Positions 25,697-36,298 of a stretch of DNA of 64,000 bases are shown here, piece by piece (positions within the stretch are counted from its first letter, which is position 1; each line of letters starts with the position of its first letter). A program made the translations under genes and the position numbers. Location of the stretch: positions 1 to 64,000 of the forward strand of contig OZ255625.1 in assembly GCA_965276755.1 (NCBI GenBank), in the 5' to 3' direction. The notes below the pieces were generated by a model. That model was not told the origin of the DNA and made no database searches. It worked only from the letters and a program-made list of their open reading frames with translations. Origin of the DNA: CAJCIS01 sp965276755 (GTDB taxonomy: Bacteria; Pseudomonadota; Alphaproteobacteria; Acetobacterales; Acetobacteraceae).

Positions 25697-26287
25697 TTAC
25701 TTAGGTGGCCCAAATAAGTCCGGATGGTCATCCGGCTTTTCGGCGTCCCTGCCGGAATGGGGAGGCTTACTGGTCTTACGTGCGTCCAATTCAGCTATGG
25801 CTGCCCAATACCCCTCGGCAAAAATATCGAGCATCTGGCGCTTTCGCTCGTCTGTCAGGCGAGGCACTTGTTCTGACTCAATTACGTTAAGACGTCTTTT
25901 ACCAAATCCTTTCGGGCAACTAAAATCCAGGATGTGAAACTTCGCGTCCTCTAAATCAGGATCTTGCCGGAGTATTTCGTCCACTATCGTAACAAAAAGC
26001 GACAGACGCTCGCCATCTAATGCATTGTTACGCCAGTAGCTAAACCAGGGAAAAAATATTTGTCCGCTCAAACCGTAACAAATCGGTGGCGCAAATGGAA
26101 TTATCAAATCGCGTCCCGCAGCATATGTTTGTCTCTTAACGGACTGAATGAAAGTTGGTTTTGTTTCAATGAAATGGTCAACAACAAGCTCAAGTATCGC
26201 CAAAAATTCCACTCTCAAAGCAGGCCTATTCACGCCACGTCGAATGCCTTCATATACCTGTGCAGCATCAACTTTCAAAACCAGTAG
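25697..26287 (-). pseudogene. 3' part of IS-interrupted gene, putative toxin of a Panacea-type pair
   Basis: This frame is the C-terminal 193 codons of a gene whose first 51 codons lie at 27691-27843. The IS256-type element sits between them. Joining the halves over one copy of the 9-bp target duplication gives a continuous 244-residue protein that begins MSDLKVPTLQHLARN. Visible features are a helical N-terminus, a hydrophobic central stretch (PFAPPICYGLSGQIFFPWFS) and an acidic, Pro-rich tail (DDHPDLFGPPK). I recognise no family. It directly follows a Panacea/SocA antitoxin gene, so it is the likely toxin. A TTG at 26296 inside the IS could start a shortened product. Confidence 0.75.
26279..26287. 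repeat. IS256 target-site duplication, left copy
   Basis: AACCAGTAG is repeated exactly at 27691-27699 on the other side of the element. Its 9-base length fits the IS256 family. Confidence 0.85.
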
Positions 26288-26343
26288 GCAGTGCAACCTT
26301 TTTTCTGTAAATTCTCGTGAGGTGGTTCATTCCGGCTACGCTT

Positions 26344-27510
26344 CTATGTGTCTAGTGTGAGGTAGATTTTGCCGTTCATCCACTCCTCGTCGCATTCTGC
26401 CAGCAGGGCGGAGACGAGGCGCAGGCAGGATGCGGCGTTGGGGAAGATGGAGGCAACCCGTGTGCGGCGTTTGAGTTCGCGGTTGATGCGTTCGAGGCCG
26501 TTGGTCGTGCGCAATCTTATGCGGTGGGCTTGCGGGAGGTCGAACACGGCAAAGCCCATGGGAAGGTTCTGTTCGGCCCATGTGGCAAGTTTCGGCGCGT
26601 CCGTCGCCCAGAGTTCGATCGCCTGGCGCAGCAGCCGTTCGGCTTCTGCCTTGTCGGGCGCATTGAAGATCGCGCGTATCCGCCCTGCGACCGGCTTGCG
26701 CTGATCCAGCTTTGTGACGTAGGCCTGGGCATTCTGCTGCAAATGGAATTGGCAGCGCTGCCATGGCACACTTGGCAGGGTGGCGCGGCGCGCGGCCTTC
26801 AAGCCTGCATGATCGTCCGACACGATGAACTTTACCCCGCGCAACCCGCGCGCAATGAGGCTATCGAGAAATTCCCGCCAATGCTGTTCGGCCTCGGAAA
26901 ATGCGACCGATACGCCGAGCACGCGCCGTTTGCCGTCGGCCGTCACGCCGATTGCGACAAGCACGGCGCAATCGAGCAGGCGGCCTTCTTCGCGGATGCG
27001 TTCATAGCGGGCATCGAGCAAGAGATACGGGGTATCGCCGAGCGGTCGCTCGCGCCAGGCGGCAAGCCCCTCGTCGAGCTGCTCGGTGGCGCGGCTGACC
27101 TGGGTTGAGGAAATAGCGATGTCCGGCCCGAGCAAGGCCTGCAGCACGGTGATCACCTTGCGGGTTGATACGCCTTGCACATACATTTCGGCCAATGCGA
27201 GGTTGAGCGCGCGCTCGGTGCGGGTGCCCTTGTCGAGGGCGCTTGGGTAAAATCCGCCGCCGCGCACCTGCGGCACGTCGAACGTTTGCTCGCCCACCCG
27301 GGTCATGACGGTTTTTGGTTTGAAACCATTGGCGTAATCGGCACGAACCGGGGTGCGTTCATGAGGTTTGGCATTGAGGAATTGCGCGCGTTCGATTTTG
27401 CTGGCTTCATTGACCAGGATGCGCAGCGCCTCGCCGGCGCCGTCCAGTCCGTTGTCGAGCAGGGCCGAGAAGGCGGCCTCCAGGGGATGATGTTCTACGC
27501 GTTGTGCCAT
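26344..27510 (-). CDS. IS256 family transposase
   Basis: The 388-residue protein has the DDE transposase layout of the IS256/mutator family: LLLDARYERIREEGRLLDCA (first Asp), FIVSDDHAGLKAARR (second Asp), CQFHLQQNA and RLRTTNGLERINRELKRRTR (Glu, with the C-terminal basic region). ATG 27510 starts with MAQRVEHHPLEAAF. The reading frame is complete, so the element could still be active. Confidence 0.95.
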   Translation of the reverse strand: MAQRVEHHPLEAAFSALLDNGLDGAGEALRILVNEASKIERAQFLNAKPHERTPVRADYANGFKPKTVMTRVGEQTFDVPQVRGGGFYPSALDKGTRTERALNLALAEMYVQGVSTRKVITVLQALLGPDIAISSTQVSRATEQLDEGLAAWRERPLGDTPYLLLDARYERIREEGRLLDCAVLVAIGVTADGKRRVLGVSVAFSEAEQHWREFLDSLIARGLRGVKFIVSDDHAGLKAARRATLPSVPWQRCQFHLQQNAQAYVTKLDQRKPVAGRIRAIFNAPDKAEAERLLRQAIELWATDAPKLATWAEQNLPMGFAVFDLPQAHRIRLRTTNGLERINRELKRRTRVASIFPNAASCLRLVSALLAECDEEWMNGKIYLTLDT

Positions 27511-27568
27511 GATACAAGCTCCGTCGCTGGGTGATAGGATGGGCCGAAGCAATCACCTCCCGATAGGT

Positions 27569-27662
27569 CTTGGCCGGCTCGGTTTGCCGGGGCCGTCCTG
27601 CGCACTTCGGGCGCAAGCGCCCTCGTTGCTTCGGACGGCCCCGGCAAACCGAGCCGGCCAAG
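27569..27662. repeat. 30-bp perfect inverted repeat with nested hairpin inside the IS
   Basis: The left arm is at 27569-27598 (CTTGGCCGGCTCGGTTTGCC...) and the right arm, its exact complement, at 27633-27662. The 34-base loop contains a second hairpin, GGGCGC-AA-GCGCCC, at 27609-27622. It stands 60 bases upstream of the transposase ATG and next to the right terminal repeat, where it could block read-through from outside promoters. Confidence 0.9.
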
Positions 27663-27690
27663 CAATTTACAGAAACGATGGTGCACTAAC

Positions 27691-27843
27691 AACCAGTAGA
27701 TCCCAAACAGCTCCTGAGACCGGCTCGTAGCTGAAGTTCGGTGGGTGCAATGAGAGCCTGACTAAGGCCTTCTGAACGAGCCGCGGGTCTGGACGCCAGT
27801 TCCGGGCAAGGTGCTGTAGAGTAGGAACTTTGAGGTCCGACAT
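27691..27843 (-). pseudogene. 5' part of IS-interrupted gene, putative toxin of a Panacea-type pair
   Basis: ATG 27843 opens a frame of 51 codons (starting MSDLKVPTLQHLARNWRPDP) that runs without stop through the right target-duplication copy. Continuing at 26278 keeps the frame and gives the remainder at 25697-26278. The start lies 12 bases after the stop of the Panacea antitoxin gene. As it stands the product would be truncated and fused to a few IS-encoded residues. Confidence 0.75.
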
Positions 27844-27855
27844 AGGAAGAGCGTC

Positions 27856-28380
27856 CTACTGTATTGAAAATGGGCAGCGAGCCCCCGAATAGAAATCTAG
27901 TATAGCATTTTCGTCGATTCGCATCCCCGGATTGACGAGGCCGGAGTGATTCCACGCGCGATCCCAAGGTCCGCCAGCCGCATGAGTTAATTCCACGAGA
28001 GCACCGGCGGGAACGCGGCTGTAGAAGTCCACAACCTCCAGTAGCAACTCAAGCGTTGTACGTTCGAACTGGTAGTGCGCGACGGAGAATTCGCCAGTCT
28101 GGCGGTTCATGATCAGCGCTCTAGAAGTGATTGGCCGGCGTTCATACTCACGGAATTCACGATAAAGATATGGAAGCACCGGCCCATGCTCCCACGCCTC
28201 AAACTTATGCTTAATTAGGGGACTACCTAATCTGACAAGGCTCCACACGTGGCAAAAAAAGACTATCTTTTGCAGTCTTAAGTTTGTCAGTGGTCGTTCT
28301 CTTGAATCACAAAAATCCAGAGTGAAATTGGCTACAGCGCAGCCATCGTACAAACCGCTTACATACGTTGTTTGTTCCAT
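27856..28380 (-). CDS. Panacea/SocA-like antitoxin domain protein (DUF4065 type)
   Basis: The 174-residue protein has the Panacea signature: VANFTLDFCDSRERPLTNLR, then LQKIVFFCHVWSLVRLG, then FEAWEHGPVLPYLYREFREY. C-terminal helices (TLELLLEVVDFYSRVPAGAL, ELTHAAGGPWDRA) complete the domain. Panacea proteins are antitoxins that neutralise very varied partner toxins; SocA of Caulobacter is the prototype. The gene is intact while the next gene, 12 bases on, is split by an IS. Local base composition is richer in A/T than the neighbours, which suggests horizontal transfer. Confidence 0.85.
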   Translation of the reverse strand: MEQTTYVSGLYDGCAVANFTLDFCDSRERPLTNLRLQKIVFFCHVWSLVRLGSPLIKHKFEAWEHGPVLPYLYREFREYERRPITSRALIMNRQTGEFSVAHYQFERTTLELLLEVVDFYSRVPAGALVELTHAAGGPWDRAWNHSGLVNPGMRIDENAILDFYSGARCPFSIQ

Positions 28381-28415
28381 TTTGCAGAGTTAGGCTCACT
28401 GATTCTACTTTAGCG

Positions 28416-28694
28416 TTAAGAAACCTGCACGCCCTTCCAAAACGCCACGCGTCCTGCAATCTCCTTTGCCGCGTCCTTTGGCTGCGGATAATACCAGGCC
28501 GCGTCCTTGTTCTCCTTGCCATCAACCGCCAGCGAATAATACGAGGCAACACCCTTCCACGGGCACGTGGAGTGCTGCGAACTCTCGCGCAAATAGTCCT
28601 TGCGCACTGAGTCGGCCGGAAAATACGCGTTGCCTTCTACCGTCTTGATGTCATCGCTCTCGGCGATGACAGCGCCGTTCCATGTTGCTTTCAT
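28416..28694 (-). CDS. DUF427 family protein
   Basis: The 92-residue protein matches the DUF427 family: MKATWNGAVIAESDDIKTVE, then YFPADSVRKDYL, STCPWKGVASYYSLAVDG and KDAAWYYPQPKDAAKEIAGR. GGGAG lies 6 bases before the ATG at 28694. These are small soluble proteins with a beta-tent fold and no established activity. The gene stands alone, with the Panacea pair downstream on the same strand and a family A repeat upstream. Confidence 0.9.
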   Translation of the reverse strand: MKATWNGAVIAESDDIKTVEGNAYFPADSVRKDYLRESSQHSTCPWKGVASYYSLAVDGKENKDAAWYYPQPKDAAKEIAGRVAFWKGVQVS

Positions 28695-28713
28695 AAACAA
28701 CTCCCACAAAAAA

Positions 28714-28753
28714 GAACTGGGGGAGATGTGCCATCCCCCCCAGACTCCCCGTC
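28714..28753. repeat. family A repeat, single unit
   Basis: GAACTGGGGGAGATGTGCCA followed by TCCCCCCCAGACTCCCCGTC sits between the clpA stop and the DUF427 start. Confidence 0.7.
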
Positions 28754-28759
28754 TTCAGT

Positions 28760-31108
<2,349 letters not shown>

Positions 31109-31319
31109 GGCAAACGCTCCTACGCACCGGACGGCTGGTCCATCCAGCGCTTCTTGTGTCGAGGGCAGCCGCAAGGCGCGCCCGGGGCAATGAGGCAGGA
31201 TGGCCGCAAGTCGCGGAGCGATGATAGTGAAAACATCTCAACCGGGCGTGACCGGCATGAAGAAGATGTGGGCGTGTTACCGCGCGGCAAAAGCCCCCCG
31301 ACCTTCGTCTGCCGCCGGG

Positions 31320-31649
31320 TTACTCTTTTTCAATCGTGCATTGCAGCGGGTGCTGGTTCTGGCGCGCCAGGTCCATGACCTGGGTCACCTTGGTCTCGGC
31401 GACCTCATAGGTATAGACGCCGCATACGCCCACGCCGCGGCGATGCACGTGCAGCATGACGCGCGTGGCTTCCTCCCGCGTCTTCTGGAAGAAGCGTTCC
31501 AGCACGTGCACGACGAACTCCATCGGCGTGTAGTCGTCGTTCAGCATCAGCACCTTGTACATGGCGGGCTTGCGGGTCTTGGGCCTCGCCCTGACCACCA
31601 CGCCGGTATTGGGGCCGGTGCCCCCGCCACGCTTGTCGTTGTCGCTCAT
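31320..31649 (-). CDS. clpS: ClpS, adaptor of the Clp protease
   Basis: The 109-residue adaptor has a flexible N-terminus (30 residues) and the ClpS core: YKVLMLNDDYTPMEFVVHVL, the metal/N-degron pocket in MLHVHRRGVGVCGVYTYEVA, and the C-terminal TKVTQVMDLARQNQHPLQC. It binds N-end-rule substrates and hands them to ClpA, whose gene begins 211 bases downstream on the same strand. That gap shows no further ORF. Confidence 0.96.
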   Translation of the reverse strand: MSDNDKRGGGTGPNTGVVVRARPKTRKPAMYKVLMLNDDYTPMEFVVHVLERFFQKTREEATRVMLHVHRRGVGVCGVYTYEVAETKVTQVMDLARQNQHPLQCTIEKE

Positions 31650-31745
31650 CCCGCCTGACCTGCTGGCCCCGGTTCTGTCCGGGTGGGGCCGTTCAAGCCC
31701 GATGATATCGGATGCCGCGTGCGCGGGAAAAGGTGCGGCGAGGAG

Positions 31746-31852
31746 AAGGCTGGGGGAGATGTGCCATCCCCCCCAAACCTCCCGTCTTTATTCAAGGCGC
31801 ATCTCTAAAAATGACGGGGGTCTGGGGGGGATGGCACATCTCCCCCAGCCTT
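31746..31852. repeat. family A inverted pair
   Basis: The left arm AAGGCTGGGGGAGATGTGCC... and right arm ...GGATGGCACATCTCCCCCAG face each other across 26 bases (TTTATTCAAGGCGCATCTCT...). It lies between the divergent clpS and D,D-carboxypeptidase genes, so here it is upstream of both and cannot be a terminator for either. Confidence 0.8.
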
Positions 31853-31987
31853 GCCTTTCTTGTTTACCCGCAAACGCAATTTAGCGCAGGTACTTACCAT
31901 CTGTTAAGCTCAACGCCTTCTATCATGCTGGACATACGGCGAATCCGGCCGCTACAGTCCGGCGCTCGCAACGAGGTGACACAGCGC

Positions 31988-33103
31988 ATGGCGGCCCATT
32001 CGCGCCATTTCAAAGCTCGGCGCGCCCGCCTTTCGCGGTGCGTCATCCTTCTCGCCCTATTGCTGGGCGCCGGCCTTGCGACCCTCGCGCCGCGCGCGGC
32101 GCAGGCGCAGATCGGCTCCTATCGCTACAGCTCCATCATCGTCGATGACGCCACCGGCCACGTGACCGAGGCGATCAACGCCGATGCCTCCCGCTTCCCG
32201 GCAAGCCTGACCAAGCTCATGACGCTCTACATGGCCTTCGAGGCCTTGCGGGACCACCGCATCACGCTCAACCAGCAGATCCCCATCTCCGAGCACGCCG
32301 CGACCATGGAGCCCACCAAGCTCGGCCTGCTGCCGGGCAGCCGCTTTTCGGTCGAAGATGCAATCCTGGCCATCGTCACCAAATCGGCCAATGACGCCGC
32401 GTGCGCGTTGGGCGAACTGGTCGGCGGCAACGAGGATCGCTTCGCCGAGCTGATGACAGTGCGCGCCCGTGCGCTTGGCATGACGCGCAGCACCTTCCGC
32501 AATGCCTCGGGCCTGCCAGACCCGCAGCAGATCACCACCGCGCGAGACCTGGCCTTGCTGGCGCATCACCTGATCACCGATTTTCCTACCGAGTACCACT
32601 ACTTCAGCGTGCCGAGCTTCATTTTCCGCGGCCGCGAAATCCTCAATCACGACCGCATGCTGGCCGATTACGAGGGTGCTGACGGCCTCAAGACCGGCTA
32701 CACCATTGCCGCCGGCCACAATCTGGTCACCAGCGCGCTGCGCGGCGGCGTGCGCCTGATCGGCGTGGTCATGGGTGCGGCCTCCAACCCCGAGCGGGAC
32801 GCCCACATGGCCAGCCTACTGGATAACGGGTTCGAGCAACTGGGCGTGCCGATTGCCCCGCATCCCGTGCGGCGTTTCAGCATTCCCTCGCTGATCGCCT
32901 CGGCCGATGCCGCGCCTCTGCGGCCACGTTATGCCAGCCTGCGCGGCCACCATGTCCTGCACGGCCGGCTGGCGCGGCTGGTGCTTCGGCACGGCTCGGC
33001 CATGCCGCGAGCGACGCTGGCGGTGGCCCGTGGGCATAGCCTGGTGGCGGGCAGCGGGTGCAGACTGCATCACCACTGTACGCTGCACGCAAGGCGGACT
33101 TAG
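31988..33103 (+). CDS. D-alanyl-D-alanine carboxypeptidase, DacA type (peptidase S11)
   Basis: The 371-residue penicillin-binding protein starts at ATG 31988 (GAGGTGA 7 bases upstream). It has a signal peptide (CVILLALLLGAGLATLAPRA, cleaved after AQA). Active-site motifs are SLTK near residue 72, SAN near 134 and KTG in GLKTGYTIAAGHN near 234. It trims the terminal D-Ala of peptidoglycan stem peptides. The last 90 residues are Arg/His-rich and lack the usual C-terminal amphipathic anchor or SPOR domain, so membrane attachment is unclear. Confidence 0.92.
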   Translation: MAAHSRHFKARRARLSRCVILLALLLGAGLATLAPRAAQAQIGSYRYSSIIVDDATGHVTEAINADASRFPASLTKLMTLYMAFEALRDHRITLNQQIPISEHAATMEPTKLGLLPGSRFSVEDAILAIVTKSANDAACALGELVGGNEDRFAELMTVRARALGMTRSTFRNASGLPDPQQITTARDLALLAHHLITDFPTEYHYFSVPSFIFRGREILNHDRMLADYEGADGLKTGYTIAAGHNLVTSALRGGVRLIGVVMGAASNPERDAHMASLLDNGFEQLGVPIAPHPVRRFSIPSLIASADAAPLRPRYASLRGHHVLHGRLARLVLRHGSAMPRATLAVARGHSLVAGSGCRLHHHCTLHARRT

Positions 33104-33122
33104 GAAGGCAAGCCAAAGTCAT

Positions 33123-33170
33123 GACGGGGGGTTTGGGGGGGTGACGATACGTCAGCCACATCCCACCCAA
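33123..33170. repeat. family A repeat, ATACGTCAGCC variant
   Basis: GACGGGGGGTTTGGGGGGGT, then GACGATACGTCAGCC, then ACATCCCACCC lies between the convergent carboxypeptidase and GGDEF-EAL genes. The palindromic centre is shortened compared with 13540-13559. Confidence 0.65.
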
Positions 33171-33223
33171 TTCTAAACTTTGACTTCTCCTGACTTCCCA
33201 GTCTCGCTACCTGCCAACGATCC

Positions 33224-35452
33224 TCACGTGAGCGCAGGCGCCGCGCGCAAAGCGTCGATGCGCTGCGCGGCAAGCAACCCGTCGATGTCCTCGGCCCGGC
33301 CGGGCCGCCCACCGAAAAAGCCCTGGAACTCATCGCATCCCAGCCTGGCCAGGCTGTCGCGCTGATCGGCCGTCTCCACGCCCTCTGCAATGATGGCCAG
33401 ATCCAGCGTCTGCGCCAGATGGATGATCGCACCCACCAGGCGTTCGGCCGCGCCATCGCCGGGCAGCGGGCTGACGAAGGAGCGGTCGATCTTGATGCGC
33501 GTGACCGGAAAGCGGCGCAGATAGCTCAGGCTGCAATAGCCTGTCCCGAAATCATCCAGCGCCAGACCGAATCCCATGCCCCGCAATCCCGCCAGCGTGC
33601 GTTCCACGGTCGCATCCTCGCCCATCAGCACAGTCTCGGTAATCTCGAATTCGAATTGTGCCGGCCGCACCCCGATCTCGCTCACCAGTGCCGCCAACCT
33701 GTGCAGAAAATCCGCCGCGCGGATCTGCACGGCGGAGAGATTGACGCCGATACGCAGACTGGGCCAACGGCGCGAATCGGCAAAGGCGCGCGCGGTCACT
33801 TGCCACCCAAGCGCCTCGATCAGCCCGCATCGCTCGGCAATCGGCACGAAGCACCCGGGCGGCACCACGCCACGAGTGGGATGGGTCCAGCGCGCCAGCG
33901 CCTCTACGCCGACGATGAGGCCGCGCCGGAACTGCGGCTGATAGGCCAGCCAAACCGCCCCATCACGCAGGGCGGCGGCGAAATCAGCCTCCAGGCGCCG
34001 CTGGTCCTGCTGGGCCTCGTCCATGCCCGGGTCGAAGAAGCAGGCGGCTGACGATGGCTGATCCTTGGCACAATACAGCGCCACGTCCGCCTGGCGGATC
34101 AACTCGTCCTCTCCAACCGCAAGTCGGGGGCCAACCACCTGATCGGGCATCGTGCTGATGCCTATCGACACGCCGACCCGAACAGTCGCAACCGAAAGAC
34201 GCACGGGCTCGCAGATCAAGCCGATGAGCCGCTCGGCGAAAGCGCCGGCCTGCGCGCCGTCGCAATCGCGCAGAAGGACGAGGAATTCGTCCCCGCCCAG
34301 CCGGGCGCAAACATCGCCCTCCCGGCAGGTTTGCGCCAGGCGCGCGCCGATCACCTCGATCAGCTCGTCACCGCAGGGGTGGCCGTAGGTGTCGTTCACC
34401 AGCTTGAAATCGTCCAGGTCGATGGCAAGCAGCGCCGCCGGTGCGCCCGTCTGGCGTGTGCGTGCCACGGTTGCAGCCAGGCAATCCTTCATCAGGCGCC
34501 GGTTGGGCAGGCCTGTCAGTTGGTCGTGGAAGGCCAGGTGGTTCGCCCGCGACTCGCTCTGCGCCAGTTCCACCGCCGTGGCGTTGCCGCGCCGATAGGC
34601 CAGCAGGACGGCCACGCCCAGCACAGCGACGGCCATGATGATCACCGGCAAGGCGCCGGCGACCAGATCGGTGCCTGGCCGACGCGGCGTCCAGCTCAGC
34701 ACCGCGATGGGCTGGTCATCAACGTCGGTCAATGGCGTGGATGTGGCGCTGCGCGCGGCGGCGCCTATGGTCAGGGTCACGCCGGACAGGCGTAGATTCG
34801 ATGCAAGGCTGGGCAGGATCCTGCTTTCCACCGGAACCAGCACGGCGAGCACGGGCGCGCGGTCCGGCCGGGCAACATTGCCTGAAGGGCTGTCCATTCT
34901 ATAGGCGGCGGCTACATAGGCGCTGCCTTGCACAATGGCGGTCGCGGTTACGCTGACGCGCTCATTGGCTGCGAGTGGTCCCTTGTGGCGACGCAGGGGC
35001 GCGGTCTGCGCCTCCGTTTGCCGCAGGTGCAGTAAGATCGGCACCAGAGCCCGTCTGATTGCTTCCCGGCGGACAGATGCGATGGGCAGTTCGTGTTCGC
35101 AGGCGAAAGCCATGCCGTCATTCTGCCCGAACACCACCACCACTTCGCCCAACGGGTCCCAGGTTGTGCCGGTGACGACATTGTTCTGCAACCAGGCGCC
35201 GTCCACGGCAGGCGTATTGTGCACCAGTGCCGCGTCCCACAATGCGTTGGTCTCAACCACTACACCGACCTGGTCCACGACCTGGACGTAGCCCAGGCGC
35301 ACCAGGCTTTCTTCAAAAGCGGCGGAGCGGCGGTCGATGCCCGCGGTGAGCGCGGCCAGGCTGACGGCCAGCAGGATGACGGCGGCACACGCTATGATGC
35401 CGAGCGCCTTGAGGCTGTCTATCCGCGGGCGGCGCCATGACATGGCGGCCAT
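33224..35452 (-). CDS. membrane CHASE4-GGDEF-EAL cyclic-di-GMP protein
   Basis: The 742-residue protein has an N-terminal helix (ALGIIACAAVILLAVSLAAL), a CHASE4-like periplasmic sensor (residues 45-255; TNALWDAALVHNT, NNVVTGTTWDPLGEVVVVFG), a second helix, then GGDEF and EAL. The GGDEF motif is exact (ARLGGDEFLVLL, near residue 387). The EAL domain has GVEALARWTHP and the metal-binding DDFGTGYCSLSYLRRF, so both cyclase and phosphodiesterase sites look competent. It would tune cyclic-di-GMP in response to an external cue and so affect motility or polysaccharide. Confidence 0.93.
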   Translation of the reverse strand: MAAMSWRRPRIDSLKALGIIACAAVILLAVSLAALTAGIDRRSAAFEESLVRLGYVQVVDQVGVVVETNALWDAALVHNTPAVDGAWLQNNVVTGTTWDPLGEVVVVFGQNDGMAFACEHELPIASVRREAIRRALVPILLHLRQTEAQTAPLRRHKGPLAANERVSVTATAIVQGSAYVAAAYRMDSPSGNVARPDRAPVLAVLVPVESRILPSLASNLRLSGVTLTIGAAARSATSTPLTDVDDQPIAVLSWTPRRPGTDLVAGALPVIIMAVAVLGVAVLLAYRRGNATAVELAQSESRANHLAFHDQLTGLPNRRLMKDCLAATVARTRQTGAPAALLAIDLDDFKLVNDTYGHPCGDELIEVIGARLAQTCREGDVCARLGGDEFLVLLRDCDGAQAGAFAERLIGLICEPVRLSVATVRVGVSIGISTMPDQVVGPRLAVGEDELIRQADVALYCAKDQPSSAACFFDPGMDEAQQDQRRLEADFAAALRDGAVWLAYQPQFRRGLIVGVEALARWTHPTRGVVPPGCFVPIAERCGLIEALGWQVTARAFADSRRWPSLRIGVNLSAVQIRAADFLHRLAALVSEIGVRPAQFEFEITETVLMGEDATVERTLAGLRGMGFGLALDDFGTGYCSLSYLRRFPVTRIKIDRSFVSPLPGDGAAERLVGAIIHLAQTLDLAIIAEGVETADQRDSLARLGCDEFQGFFGGRPGRAEDIDGLLAAQRIDALRAAPALT

Positions 35453-35558
35453 TGTGGGCTTGGCGCCGTTAAGCGCTGTTAAATGGCGTCAGCCTTGACA
35501 GTGCAACTCATCGCCATGTTCAGTCGAGTGGCAAACTTGCCGGGCTTGGCAATACCGC

Positions 35559-36272
35559 ATGGTGACGCAACGCGCTCTAAAAAAATCGGTCACATCGCTG
35601 AAGCGAACCAATTGCGCACAGTTGTTCTTTATCTATCCGGGGCGTGGGGCGGGCTTGATCGGCCGCGGCGTGACGTTTCTGTCCATGGTTCGACATGCCG
35701 GCCTCGGCGACCGCAACCTGGCCCTTGTCGCTGACCCTCATGTGCAAAACTACGCGCGGGGGGCGGGGCCTGACATAACTGACCTGCCATCGCTGATCGA
35801 CTGGCACAGGAGCCTGCTCGCCGAGTTTTCCCACGTCACCGAGTTCTACCATCTCGGCCAGTCGAGCGGCGGCTATGGCGCGCTGCTCTTTGGGCACTGT
35901 CTCGGCGCCAAGAAGGTCTGGGCCTTTGCCCCCCGCTCGGCACGCGCCGAGACTGCCGATGCAGCCAAGGCTTTTCTGAAGGAGAAGCTGTCGGAGGGCA
36001 ACGGGACCAGAGAGTATTTCATCTACTACTCGCTTTCCAATAGCCGGGACTGCGCCTTCGCCGAGTATTTCGCGCAATGTCCCGGCATCGTGCTGTCCCC
36101 CTATACCGTGCCCCATCCCGTCGGCGAAGAAGGCGCTGATGCGTCACCGACCGCCGGCGAAAGTCACTATCACAGAGGCTTATTGCCGGCGATGATCGAC
36201 AGCGGAGATCTGCGGCAATTCATGCCGCCATTCCGCCGGGCGGCCGAAAGCGGCGGCGCTGAAGCTGCCTGA
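35559..36272 (+). CDS. alpha/beta hydrolase-like protein
   Basis: The 237-residue product has an alpha/beta hydrolase core: strand LFFIYPGRGAG, acid strand NLALVADPHVQNYARG, and nucleophile elbow YHLGQSSGGYGALLFGHCLG (GxSxG type). A histidine in ESHYHRG near residue 207 is a candidate for the catalytic base. No signal peptide is seen. It starts the run of genes for sulfation and phosphonate chemistry and converges on the sulfotransferase at 36299. Its substrate is unknown; deacylation in glycan maturation is only a guess. Confidence 0.65.
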   Translation: MVTQRALKKSVTSLKRTNCAQLFFIYPGRGAGLIGRGVTFLSMVRHAGLGDRNLALVADPHVQNYARGAGPDITDLPSLIDWHRSLLAEFSHVTEFYHLGQSSGGYGALLFGHCLGAKKVWAFAPRSARAETADAAKAFLKEKLSEGNGTREYFIYYSLSNSRDCAFAEYFAQCPGIVLSPYTVPHPVGEEGADASPTAGESHYHRGLLPAMIDSGDLRQFMPPFRRAAESGGAEAA

Positions 36273-36298
36273 CACGAGCGGGCAGAGCCGGCTGCGCC

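Larger units (their letters stand above)
26288..27690 (-). mobile_element. IS256-family insertion sequence, about 1.4 kb
   Basis: The element is bounded by perfect 9-base repeats (AACCAGTAG). Imperfect inverted ends match in 19 of 23 positions: GTGCAACC...CTGTAAATT at 26291-26313 and its complement at 27664-27686. One transposase gene fills most of it. A 30-bp perfect inverted repeat lies between the transposase start and the right end. Intact ends, target duplication and transposase indicate a recent insertion. It split the gene downstream of the Panacea antitoxin. Confidence 0.9.

Noticed and set aside
27407..27730. Overlapping ORFs on both strands (LGRLGLPGPS, GRPRQTEPAK).
   Set aside because: They are reading frames of the 30-bp inverted repeat inside the IS; there is no ribosome site or protein-like composition.
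27686..27967. A 93-codon ORF across the right end of the IS.
   Set aside because: It overlaps the end of the Panacea gene and the start of the split gene in a third frame and lacks coding features.
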